A stretch of 64,000 nt of DNA, from the NCBI RefSeq assembly GCF_001953985.1, contig NZ_MBEI01000079.1, forward strand, positions 248,001 through 312,000. Direction: 5' to 3'. Both the position numbers and the translations under genes were made by a program. A model generated the notes under the pieces. The model had not been told where the DNA came from, did no database searches, and was given only the letters and a program-made list of their open reading frames with translations. Positions 34,444 to 42,517 of this stretch are shown here, in pieces; the first letter of the stretch is position 1, and each line of letters begins with the position of its first letter. This DNA comes from Mycobacterium colombiense. Lineage in GTDB: Bacteria > Actinomycetota > Actinomycetes > Mycobacteriales > Mycobacteriaceae.

Positions 34444-35069
34444 CGCGTTCCTTCGTCCCAGGCCCGGAGCAGATCGTCGGTGCTGGTGATCGTGGCCAGC
34501 AGCGACAGGGTGTTGGCGATCATCGCTGCACCATAGTCGGCGGGTACGCCGGCCACCGCGTCGCGGGGGACGACCACCCGGTAGGCGGCGTTGACGGCAT
34601 CCATGACGAGGTTGGGAATCGCGATGTTCAGCGAAACACCCACCACGACAATGGTCGACACCCCGAGATTGCGCAGCACCGCGTCCAGGTCCGTGCCGCC
34701 CATCGGGCCCACGCCGTGCCACCGGCGCAACACCAAATCGGAAGGCTCCGGCCCTAATTCGGGCAAGAGCTCCGCACCCGGCGTGCCGGGGGCGATGTCC
34801 ACCTTGATGCCGCCGCCCATCGCGAAGATCTTCGCGTTGTGGTTGGAGCCGAGCCCGTCGGGCCGCCGCTGCACCAGGCAGTGCACCACCCGCACCCCGG
34901 CCGCCCGGGCCGCGGGCAGCAGCCGCGCGATGTTCGGCAGCGCCTCGCGGCGGGCCTCCTCGGCGAGCATCGCCAGTCCCGCGTCGGGGCCCATCACCGC
35001 GCCCTGGCACTCCTGGGTGACGATCGCGGTGCGCCCGGGTGCGGCCAGCCCGGCCAGTCGGTCCCTCAT
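34440..35069 (-). CDS. isochorismatase-fold protein lacking catalytic triad
   Basis: A 209-residue protein with the isochorismatase-like alpha/beta fold (cysteine hydrolase family), but the Asp-Lys-Cys triad appears replaced. AIVTQECQG has Glu20 for Asp, DLVLRRWHG has Arg for Lys, and VGVSLNIAIPN has Ala150 where the nucleophilic Cys of TNVC normally stands. ATGA overlaps on both sides couple it to the Rieske oxygenase and to the thioesterase. It may be a binding or structural protein, or use other chemistry. The alignment is by eye. Confidence 0.82.
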   Translation of the reverse strand: MRDRLAGLAAPGRTAIVTQECQGAVMGPDAGLAMLAEEARREALPNIARLLPAARAAGVRVVHCLVQRRPDGLGSNHNAKIFAMGGGIKVDIAPGTPGAELLPELGPEPSDLVLRRWHGVGPMGGTDLDAVLRNLGVSTIVVVGVSLNIAIPNLVMDAVNAAYRVVVPRDAVAGVPADYGAAMIANTLSLLATITSTDDLLRAWDEGTR

Positions 35070-36073
35070 GCCGGGGCGCCCACCGGGGCGACATCATAGA
35101 ACTGCTTCGCCCACTTCCGCAGCGCCATATAGCCTTTCGCGTCGACTTTCGACAGCGCGGGGTGTTCCACGTACTTCTGGTAGCGCCAGATCTGCAGATC
35201 GTCGAACACCGTGGACAGGAATTGCTTCTCGATGACGTCCCGCAGTTTGCCTTCTGGAACGTCCGCGGTATCGCCGGGAAGCCGCGGCCACCAGATCGAG
35301 TAGAACAGGTCCGAGCATTCGTCGTCGACCGGTGTGCAGGTGAAGATCAGCCGATGATTCTGCGCGCCCTCGAAGACGCTGATCGCTCCGCCGAGGCCGA
35401 ATAGGTGGCTGTGGAACCGCAGCGCGAGGTCTTGCGCGTTGTCGCTGCGCGCGTCCGGCCAGCCCGCGATGAACTGCCATTCCTGGTCGACGATCTTCCA
35501 GTCCAGCACCCTGGGCGTCACGGTGGCGTGGTGCACGTACTCGAAATGCGCGCTGTCGGGGGCATTCTCGGCGACGATCTGCGGATGTACCGGTTCGCGT
35601 TCCGCGCGCCGGGAGAACTCCGGGTACGCCCGGTAGTAGGCCGCCGGGTCCGTCTCGAACTGCGGGAACTTGTGGAAGATGTCCGGCATCTCCCACTGGG
35701 GCTCTTTGCCGTCCGGGTGGTGCCAGACGAAGACGCAGTCGTACTGCTCCCGCACGGGAAACACCTTGAGGCGTAGCCCGCGGTTGGGCCGGTCCGGCTG
35801 GTAGGGGATGTATCGATTGGTGCCGTCCGGTCCCCAGCGCCAGCCGTGGAAGGGGCACTCGACGCAGTCGCCGACCACCTTGCCGCCGTGACCGATGTGC
35901 GCGCCCAGGTGTTTGCAATGTGCCTCCAAGACGTGCAGCTCACCCTGCTCATCCCGGTAGGCCACCAGATCCTCACCGAAATAGTGCAGCGGCCGGACCT
36001 CGCCGACGGGAAACTCTGGGGACCAACCGACCATGAACCAGCCGGTGACTTTCCAGGTGAATGGGACTTTCAC
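35066..36073 (-). CDS. Rieske [2Fe-2S] oxygenase, KshA-like
   Basis: Terminal oxygenase of 335 residues. The Rieske cluster ligands are Cys53, His55, Cys73 and His76 (CKH...CPFH). The mononuclear iron site is in NAPDSAHFEYVHH, with Asn170, Asp173, His176 and His181 in the arrangement known from 3-ketosteroid 9-alpha-hydroxylase KshA. It would hydroxylate a steroid-like or other polycyclic CoA ester. No KshB-type reductase is in the window. First gene of the 31-36 kb minus operon. Confidence 0.92.
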   Translation of the reverse strand: MKVPFTWKVTGWFMVGWSPEFPVGEVRPLHYFGEDLVAYRDEQGELHVLEAHCKHLGAHIGHGGKVVGDCVECPFHGWRWGPDGTNRYIPYQPDRPNRGLRLKVFPVREQYDCVFVWHHPDGKEPQWEMPDIFHKFPQFETDPAAYYRAYPEFSRRAEREPVHPQIVAENAPDSAHFEYVHHATVTPRVLDWKIVDQEWQFIAGWPDARSDNAQDLALRFHSHLFGLGGAISVFEGAQNHRLIFTCTPVDDECSDLFYSIWWPRLPGDTADVPEGKLRDVIEKQFLSTVFDDLQIWRYQKYVEHPALSKVDAKGYMALRKWAKQFYDVAPVGAPA

Positions 36074-36109
36074 GCCAAGCCTCTCGATTCCTGATAGATA
36101 CTAAGTCCG

Positions 36110-36117
36110 TTACAGTA
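36110..36117. promoter_or_regulatory. TTACAGTA motif in Rieske/SnoaL divergent promoter
   Basis: TTACAGTA followed by TAGAT, in an 85-bp spacer between the KshA-like gene (start 36073) and the SnoaL-like gene (start 36159). AGTATAGAT is also found in the 50.49-kb palindrome. The spacer is short enough for one bound protein to affect both promoters. Confidence 0.5.
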
Positions 36118-36158
36118 TAGATTTCAGCAGTCAGGTCCGTAAGCGGCAAGGGAGTGCG

Positions 36159-36611
36159 ATGACTGAGGCGGCTGACGAGCTGGAAGACCTCCGGCAACTG
36201 AAGGCGCGCTACTGCCGTTTCCTGGACACCAAAGACGTCGGGGCGTGGCGTGACGTATTCGCCCCCGATGTCGTGGTCATCCTGGACATGGCCGTGTCCA
36301 CCGCCGGCGCCGATCCCCAGACCGCTGCACCGATCGAGGGTGTCGACAACTTCGTCCCGATGGTGATGGGCGGCCTCGAGAACGTGGCGACCAAGCATCA
36401 CTGTCACACGCCCGAGCTCACGCTCACCTCGGCCACCACCGCGACCGGTATCTGGGCGATGGAGGACCTGCTGATCTTCGGTGACGGCCGCGAGTTGTAC
36501 GGCGCCGGCCACTATCACGAGACCTACGAGAAGCGGGACGGCTCATGGCGGATCAAGAGCCTGCACCTCACCCGAACCATCCTGAAAATGACCGGTGGTG
36601 AAGATGGCTGA
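36159..36611 (+). CDS. SnoaL-like/NTF2-fold protein
   Basis: A 150-residue protein with a cone-shaped NTF2 fold: N-terminal helix LEDLRQLKARYCRFLDTKD, then FAPDVVV and the strands ending GSWRIKSLHLTRTI. Conserved His residues (KHHCHTPEL, GAGHYHETY) and Asp could form an isomerase- or dehydratase-type site, as in SnoaL-4 proteins. It overlaps the monooxygenase gene by 8 bases. Probably a small isomerase, hydratase or lactone-handling partner of the BVMO. Confidence 0.87.
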   Translation: MTEAADELEDLRQLKARYCRFLDTKDVGAWRDVFAPDVVVILDMAVSTAGADPQTAAPIEGVDNFVPMVMGGLENVATKHHCHTPELTLTSATTATGIWAMEDLLIFGDGRELYGAGHYHETYEKRDGSWRIKSLHLTRTILKMTGGEDG

Positions 36612-38226
36612 CGCTGATACCTCCTTCGATGTGCTCGTCATCGGTGCGGGATTCTCCGGGTTGTACATGCTGCACCGGCTGCGGCAGCTCGGGATGCGCA
36701 CCCGAGTGCTGGAGATGGCTGAAAACGTCGGTGGCACCTGGCTTTTCAACCGGTACCCGGGTGCGCGGTGCGACATCGAGAGCATCGAATACTCCTATAG
36801 CTTCTCCGAGGAGATTCAGCAGGAGTGGGTGTGGACCGAGTCGATGCCGGCCCAGCCCGAGATCGAGGCCTACCTCAACTTCGTGGCCGACCGGCTCGAT
36901 CTCCGTCGCGACATCCAATTCGGCACCAAGGTCGTCGCGATGACGTTCGACGAAGAAGCCGGCGTGTGGCTGGTGCGCACCGAAGCCGGCGATGCGTTCC
37001 AGGTGCCGTTCGTCGTCGCCGCCTCCGGCATCCTGTCGGTGCCGCTGGAACCCGATATCCCCGGAATGGACACCTTCGCCGGGACGTCGCTGTACACCAG
37101 CCGCTGGCCCGAGGGTGGCGTCGACCTCACCGGCAAGCGCGTCGGCGTCATCGGCACCGGCTCGACCGGCGTCCAGCTCATCCCGGTGGTTGCCCGAGAA
37201 GCCTTGCACCTGTCGGTGTTTCAGCGCTCGCCCGCATACACGCTGCCCTGGCGGGTGCACCGCTTCGAACCGGGCGAACTCGACGACATGAAGGCACGCT
37301 ACGGCGACATCCGGGCCGCCCAGCGAGCCCACCCGATCGGGGCCGCCCGGTTGAGCGCGTTCTCCGTCCTGCTCGAGATGCTCGGCAGGCCGCCGTTGAA
37401 GTCCGCGACCCGCGAAGAACAGCTGCATGCCATCGAAGAGAACGGCGTGATGGGCGCGTTGAATTGGGGCGACATCTTCTTCGACATCGAGGCCAACCGG
37501 ATGGCCGCCACACTGTACGGCGAGGCGGTGGCCCGGATCGTCAAGGACCCGGACACCGCGGCGTCGTTGGTGCCGGTGCATCCCTTTGCGTGCAAGCGAC
37601 CGATCATCGACCAGGGCTACTACGAGACGTTCAACCGGGACAATGTCACCCTGGTCGATCTGCGCAAGTCGCCCATCCGCGAGGTCACGCCGGTCGGCAT
37701 CCGCACCGAGAACCGGGTGCACGAACTCGATGTCATCGTTTACGCGACCGGGTTCGACGCGATGACCGGTGCGCTGAGCCGGATCGACGTGCGCGGTCGC
37801 GGCGGAATGTCGCTGGGCGAATTCTGGGCCACCGACGGGCCGCTGTCATATCTGGGCCTTGCGGTCGCCGGCTTCCCCAACCTCTTCACGGTGCAGGGGC
37901 CGGGTAGCCCTAGCGCCGCCACGAACTTCGTGGCCGCCCTCGAACAGCACGTCGAGTGGATCGGTGACTGCATTGCATATCTGCGCGCCAACGACATTCG
38001 CACCATCGAGGCACTGAGCACCGCCCAGCAGGAGTGGATCGAGCACGCCACCGCGCTGGTTGCGCCGACGGTGTTGGTTCACCCGTCGTGCAACTCCTGG
38101 TACAACGGCGGAAACGTACCCGGTAAGAAACGGATGTACATGGGTTATACCGGCGGAATACCCGAATACCGGCGCCGCTGCGACGAAATCGCGGCCGGCG
38201 GATACACCGGCTTCAAATTGGCATAG
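36604..38226 (+). CDS. flavin-containing Baeyer-Villiger-type monooxygenase
   Basis: A 540-residue NADPH/FAD monooxygenase. GAGFSG (14-19) binds FAD and GTGSTG (184-189) binds NADPH. The BVMO fingerprint region reads FAGTSLYTSRW (158-168), with Tyr for the fingerprint His, so it is an atypical member or another class B monooxygenase. The C-terminal FTVQGPGSPSAATN and WYNGGNVPGK are typical of cyclohexanone-monooxygenase-like proteins. ATG 36604 sits within the SnoaL-like gene end. It would convert a cyclic ketone to a lactone for the downstream hydrolase. Confidence 0.92.
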   Translation: MADADTSFDVLVIGAGFSGLYMLHRLRQLGMRTRVLEMAENVGGTWLFNRYPGARCDIESIEYSYSFSEEIQQEWVWTESMPAQPEIEAYLNFVADRLDLRRDIQFGTKVVAMTFDEEAGVWLVRTEAGDAFQVPFVVAASGILSVPLEPDIPGMDTFAGTSLYTSRWPEGGVDLTGKRVGVIGTGSTGVQLIPVVAREALHLSVFQRSPAYTLPWRVHRFEPGELDDMKARYGDIRAAQRAHPIGAARLSAFSVLLEMLGRPPLKSATREEQLHAIEENGVMGALNWGDIFFDIEANRMAATLYGEAVARIVKDPDTAASLVPVHPFACKRPIIDQGYYETFNRDNVTLVDLRKSPIREVTPVGIRTENRVHELDVIVYATGFDAMTGALSRIDVRGRGGMSLGEFWATDGPLSYLGLAVAGFPNLFTVQGPGSPSAATNFVAALEQHVEWIGDCIAYLRANDIRTIEALSTAQQEWIEHATALVAPTVLVHPSCNSWYNGGNVPGKKRMYMGYTGGIPEYRRRCDEIAAGGYTGFKLA

Positions 38227-38244
38227 CTGGCGAGGGTGAGCGAC

Positions 38245-39381
38245 ATGGCGGCGATGAGCGGGCTGGGCCTGGCCAAAGACGTGGTCCGTGAATTGGGAAT
38301 GCTGGCACCGCGCACGGTGGCCGGCCTGCAGGAGTCGACCGGCTGGGCCCCGCTATCGGTACGCGGTGCGCGTCAGTTCGGCGAGGCGATGCTCGACGAG
38401 CTGGTGCTGAGCGCCTTTTCGCTGCTGGGCGGAAGCCCGGCTGCGATGCGGCCACTGGACGCTTGCACCGCGGCCGCGGAGGAGCTCTCCTCGCTGGGTA
38501 TCGACCGGGCGCACGCCGACCCGAAGCCGTTGCGGGCGACCTCGATACGGAAGCGCAGCATCCCGGGTCTGGCGTATGAACGGATGGCCTTCGAGCACGA
38601 CCCGGGGTTGCCGGCCACGCTGGAGGCCGATGGCCTGGGCGGCCCGGCACGGGCGGTGGTGCATCTGTGCCGGCACCGCGACGAGCCCAGGCCGTGGCTG
38701 GTCTGGGTGCACGGCGCCGGCCAGGGAGGCACCGAAGACCTGTTGTTGTCAGGGATCGGACGCATCCATCACAAGTTGGGTTTCAACGTCGCGCTCCCGG
38801 TGCAGCCCGGCCACGGGTGCCGGCGGCGCCAATGGCCGGTCTATCCCGACATGGATCCGCTGGGCAATGTGGCGGGCATGATGCGCGTGGTCTCCGAGGT
38901 GCGCGCGGTGGTGCGCTGGGTGCAGCCGCGAGCCACCGCCGTTGTGGTGGCAGGGATTTCGATGGGCAGTCCGGTGGCCGCGCTGGTTTCCCACTTGGAG
39001 AAGCAGGTCGACGCGGTCGCCCTCTACACGCCGATCCTGGGGCTCAACGCGATGATCGCGCGCCACCTGCAGCGGTGGGGCTCGTCACGCGAGGGATTCC
39101 GCGAATTGCTGGAATCGCCCGTGGTGACCCAGCTGACCTCTGTGATCGATCCGCTGGCGGTCACCCCGTCTCCGCCGCCGGATCGTCGGCTGATCGTCGG
39201 GGCGTGGCATGACCGGATGGCGATGCGCGAGCCCGCCGACGCGTTGCAGGAACTCTGGGACGGCCAACTGTACTGGTACGACGGCAGCCACGTCGGGCAC
39301 ATCTTCTCGCGGCGCGTGCAGCGGATCACCGACCGATTCCTGCGCGACGTGGCGGCGCGAAAAGCCGTGGTGCCCGACTGA
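38245..39381 (+). CDS. alpha/beta hydrolase
   Basis: A 378-residue alpha/beta hydrolase. The oxyanion segment is VWVHGAGQGG. The nucleophile elbow GISMGSP holds Ser239, and the C-terminal SHVGHIFS is likely to carry the catalytic His. A long N-terminal helical region (1-100) precedes the core. ATG 38245 has GAGGG 8 bases upstream; the GTG at 38236 is an alternative. Directly downstream of the BVMO, it is a natural lactone or ester hydrolase. Confidence 0.88.
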   Translation: MAAMSGLGLAKDVVRELGMLAPRTVAGLQESTGWAPLSVRGARQFGEAMLDELVLSAFSLLGGSPAAMRPLDACTAAAEELSSLGIDRAHADPKPLRATSIRKRSIPGLAYERMAFEHDPGLPATLEADGLGGPARAVVHLCRHRDEPRPWLVWVHGAGQGGTEDLLLSGIGRIHHKLGFNVALPVQPGHGCRRRQWPVYPDMDPLGNVAGMMRVVSEVRAVVRWVQPRATAVVVAGISMGSPVAALVSHLEKQVDAVALYTPILGLNAMIARHLQRWGSSREGFRELLESPVVTQLTSVIDPLAVTPSPPPDRRLIVGAWHDRMAMREPADALQELWDGQLYWYDGSHVGHIFSRRVQRITDRFLRDVAARKAVVPD

Positions 39382-39761
39382 TGGCACCCACGTGGACCGC
39401 GCGAACGGTGGTCGAGCTCTACAACCTCGTCGTGTGGAACGAATGCAACATCGACCTGGCCGATGAACTGTTGGCCGACACCGTGATTCGGCATGAGGTC
39501 GGTGGTGTGCGCACGCTGACCCACGCCGAAGCGGTGCAGCGGGTGGTGGACATGTGGGAGCTGGCCGACTCGCTGCACTTCGACCTCAACATCGTCATCG
39601 AGGGCGACGATGGCGAGCACGTGGCGATCGTCTACGACTCGACCATCAAGACCAAGGATGGCACCGAGACGAACATCGCCAGCATCGAGGTGTTCCGCGT
39701 CGTCGATGGCAAGATAACCGAGGTTTGGAACTGCGGCTACCAGCAAGGGGTTTGGAATTGA
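39381..39761 (+). CDS. NTF2/SnoaL-like protein
   Basis: A 126-residue NTF2-fold protein that shares one base with the hydrolase stop (TGATG). It has the helix TARTVVELYNLVVWNECN, the core LADTVIRHEVGGVRTLTHAEAVQ and the final strands VDGKITEVWNCG. His/Asp residues in IRHEVGG may line the pocket. It is the second small NTF2-type protein of the operon and is coupled both to the hydrolase and to the LLM oxidoreductase. Confidence 0.87.
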   Translation: MAPTWTARTVVELYNLVVWNECNIDLADELLADTVIRHEVGGVRTLTHAEAVQRVVDMWELADSLHFDLNIVIEGDDGEHVAIVYDSTIKTKDGTETNIASIEVFRVVDGKITEVWNCGYQQGVWN

Positions 39762-40807
39762 GCGACCGAGCGCTTGATGAATTGGGCTTCTACCTGCTGG
39801 CCGGGGCCGGCGGTGAGGGCCCGGCAACATTGATGGACGAGGCCCGCCGCGGTGAGGAACTCGGCTTCGGCACCGGCTTCATCTCCGAGCGGTGGAACGT
39901 CAAAGAGGCGTCGTCTCTGGTCGGGGCGGCGTGTGCGGTGACCAACCGAATGCAAATCGCCACCGCCGCAACCAATCACAACACCCGTCATCCCCTGATC
40001 ACCGGGTCGTGGGCGACCACGATGCATCGCCTGTCGGGCGGGCGATTCACTCTGGGCGTCGGCCGCGGCATCGCCGCGATCTACGGGGCCTTCGGCATCC
40101 CGGCGGTGACGACGGCGCAGATGGAGGACTGGGCGCAGGTCATGCGCCGGCTGTGGCACGGCGAGCTGATCTTCAACCACGACGGCCCGATGGGCAAGTA
40201 CCCCATCCTGTTCCTCGATCCCGACTTCAACGAAGACATTCGGCTGGCGCTGGTGGCCTTCGGGCCCAACACGCTCGCGCTCGGCGGACGCGTGTTCGAC
40301 GACGTCATCCTGCACACCTATTTCACCCCGGAGACCTTGCAGCGCAGCGTCAACACCGTGAAGTCGGCGGCGGAGAAGGCCGGCCGCGACCCGGACAGGG
40401 TGCGCGTGTGGTCGTGCTTCGCCACCGTCGGCGACCACCTACCCGAAGAACTGCGGCTGAAGAAGACCGTGGCGCGCCTGGCCACCTATCTGCAGGGCTA
40501 CGGCGATCTACTGGTCAGCACCAACAACTGGGATCCCGCTGTGCTGCAACGGTTCCGCGAGGATCCGGTGGTCACCTCGATCGCGGGCGGGATCGATCAC
40601 AAGGGCACGGCCGAGCAGATCGAGCACATCGCGACGCTGATTCCCGACGAATGGCTGGAACCCTCGGCCACCGGGTCGGCGCAGCAGTGCGTGGATCGCA
40701 TCCGCAAGGAATTCGACTACGGGGCCGACGCCGTCATCATGCACGGCGCCACACCCGACGAGCTCGAGCCCGTCGTCGCCGCCTACCGCGCGACGGACCA
40801 GCTTTAG
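39758..40807 (+). CDS. LLM-class F420-dependent oxidoreductase
   Basis: A 349-residue luciferase-like TIM barrel. ELGFYLLAGAGGEGP and the F420-type ATAATNHNTRHPL, FTLGVGRGI and DDVILHTYF segments resemble the mycobacterial F420-dependent TIGR03857/MSMEG_2249-type family. The start is a rare TTG overlapping the NTF2 stop as TTGA, with AAGGGG 7 bases upstream; the frame upstream lies inside the previous gene. It would reduce or oxidise a ketone or alcohol or C=C of the pathway using F420. Confidence 0.89.
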   Translation: MSDRALDELGFYLLAGAGGEGPATLMDEARRGEELGFGTGFISERWNVKEASSLVGAACAVTNRMQIATAATNHNTRHPLITGSWATTMHRLSGGRFTLGVGRGIAAIYGAFGIPAVTTAQMEDWAQVMRRLWHGELIFNHDGPMGKYPILFLDPDFNEDIRLALVAFGPNTLALGGRVFDDVILHTYFTPETLQRSVNTVKSAAEKAGRDPDRVRVWSCFATVGDHLPEELRLKKTVARLATYLQGYGDLLVSTNNWDPAVLQRFREDPVVTSIAGGIDHKGTAEQIEHIATLIPDEWLEPSATGSAQQCVDRIRKEFDYGADAVIMHGATPDELEPVVAAYRATDQL

Positions 40808-40823
40808 CCGGCCGGCGCGGCAC

Positions 40824-42320
40824 TCACGGCATGATGACGGTCCGGCTCACCGGCTCGGCGGCGGCCTGCCTGCTGGACAGGCCACGCCTCAGCGAGGCGA
40901 GCAGGACATCGCGCGTCTCACGAGGATCGATGAGTTCGTCGAATCCCATGTGCTCGGCGGACCGGAAGGACGCCTGCAACTCGGCCTCACGCAACTTTGC
41001 GGTGACGTCCTCGCCGGCGTGAGTCGCCCGGCCCAGCGCGGCCGCGCTCATGGCACCCATCGTCGCGCCGGGGTAGGCGAAGGTCGCGGACTGGCTGTCG
41101 AAACCCAGCAGGGACATGACCATGGAGCCGAACCCGTAGGCCTTGCGCAGCGTCACATGCAGCTTCACCGTGGTGGCCGTGGTTTGGGCGGCGAACATCC
41201 GTGCGCCGGCGCGCAGCACACCGCTGCGCTCGGACCGGCTGCCGGGCAGCATGCCGGGATTGTCGGCGAGGAAGACGAGGGGCAGGTGGAACGAGTCGGC
41301 CACCATGATGAAGTGCGCCGCCTTGTCCGCGGCCGCGGCGTCGATGGAGCCGGCGAGCACCTGAGGCTGGTTGGCCACCACCGCGACCGGGTGACCACCG
41401 AGATGGGCCAGCGCGCAGATGATCGCCTTGCCGTACTGCGGCTGCACCTCGAACCAGTCGGGTCGGTCGAAGATCACGTCGAGCACGGCGCGCATGTCGT
41501 AAACGCGGCGGTTGTCGCGGGACACGATGTCGAGCAGCTCCGGCGTCGCACGTGGCTCGGTGTCCTCGTCCGGCGGCAACGATGCCGGGTACGACCATGC
41601 GCTCGGCGGAAAGTAGGACAGATAACGCCGGACATCGTCGAGGACGGACTCATCGTCCTCGGCGACATTGTGGATCACCCCGCTGGGCAACGCGACATCG
41701 GGCCCACCGAGGTCCTCCTTCGAAATGTCTTCTCCGGTGGACTCTTTGACGACGGGCGGCCCTGCGGTGAAGATCGCGCCCTGCCTGCTCATGATCCGGA
41801 AGTCGCAGACCGGGGCCACCAGCGCGCCGTGTCCGGCCGACGGCCCGAACACGGCGCCGACGGTCGGGACGCGGCCCGAGCACTGCGCCTGGGCCAGCAG
41901 GTCGGTGGGGGTGCGGCCGTAATGCCCGCCGCCGGGCCGAAAGCCGGCGCCTTCGAGCAGCATCACCAGCGGAATCTTGTCGCGCAGCGCCAGTTCGGCG
42001 ATCCGGTACCGCTTGGAGTTGCCGCCGGGCCCGATGCTGCCCGCCATGGTGGTGAAGTCCTCAGCGCCCAGCATCACCGGTGAACCGTTGATCTCACCGG
42101 AGCCGACGACCAGTCCGTCGGCCGCGATCTCCCCGCCGACCAGGGTGCCGAGCTCGCGGAATGTGCCGGGGTCGAGGAGGTACTCGATTCGTGCGCGGGC
42201 GTCGAGCTTGCCCTTGTTGCGGTGCTTGTCGAGTCGCTCCGGCCCGCCCATGTCCCGCGCGTGCTGACGGCGCCGCTCGAGATCCTCGAGCGTTTCTCCC
42301 CAATCCTGGGCTTTCGGCAT
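40824..42320 (-). CDS. acyl-CoA carboxylase beta (carboxyltransferase) subunit-like
   Basis: A 498-residue carboxyltransferase-domain protein of the AccD/PccB family with both crotonase-like halves: the first includes GGHYGRTPTDLLAQ and FGPSAGHGALVAPVCD; the second GGHPVAVVANQP, LADNPGMLPG and the YGFGSMVMSLLGF segment. GAGGTAGGA precedes the ATG. No biotin carboxylase/BCCP subunit lies nearby, so it must borrow one (AccA3-type) or act as a decarboxylase or in another reaction. Divergent from a P450. Confidence 0.9.
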   Translation of the reverse strand: MPKAQDWGETLEDLERRRQHARDMGGPERLDKHRNKGKLDARARIEYLLDPGTFRELGTLVGGEIAADGLVVGSGEINGSPVMLGAEDFTTMAGSIGPGGNSKRYRIAELALRDKIPLVMLLEGAGFRPGGGHYGRTPTDLLAQAQCSGRVPTVGAVFGPSAGHGALVAPVCDFRIMSRQGAIFTAGPPVVKESTGEDISKEDLGGPDVALPSGVIHNVAEDDESVLDDVRRYLSYFPPSAWSYPASLPPDEDTEPRATPELLDIVSRDNRRVYDMRAVLDVIFDRPDWFEVQPQYGKAIICALAHLGGHPVAVVANQPQVLAGSIDAAAADKAAHFIMVADSFHLPLVFLADNPGMLPGSRSERSGVLRAGARMFAAQTTATTVKLHVTLRKAYGFGSMVMSLLGFDSQSATFAYPGATMGAMSAAALGRATHAGEDVTAKLREAELQASFRSAEHMGFDELIDPRETRDVLLASLRRGLSSRQAAAEPVSRTVIMP

Positions 42321-42440
42321 GCCTATGTCCTACCTCATGGAGATTCGTCGCGCGACCAGTTCTATGGTGGCGACCCGCTGCGCCCGGCTACGCCGCGCTT
42401 GCGATCACCACAGATTTGTAGGGTCACATACTGGATTGCT

Positions 42441-42448
42441 TACTGTAA
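42441..42448. promoter_or_regulatory. TACTGTAA motif in carboxyltransferase/P450 divergent promoter
   Basis: TACTGTAA on the plus strand; the complement reads TTTACAGTAAGCAATCC, sharing TACAGTARGCAAT with the sites at 13516 and 29281. It lies in a 197-bp spacer 70 bp before the P450 start at 42518. Confidence 0.5.
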
Positions 42449-42517
42449 AGTTACCCGCATGTCTGACGCCGCCTGTCCGGAGGTCGACGGGGCGTCCCAA
42501 ATCGAGGAGTCTCAGCA

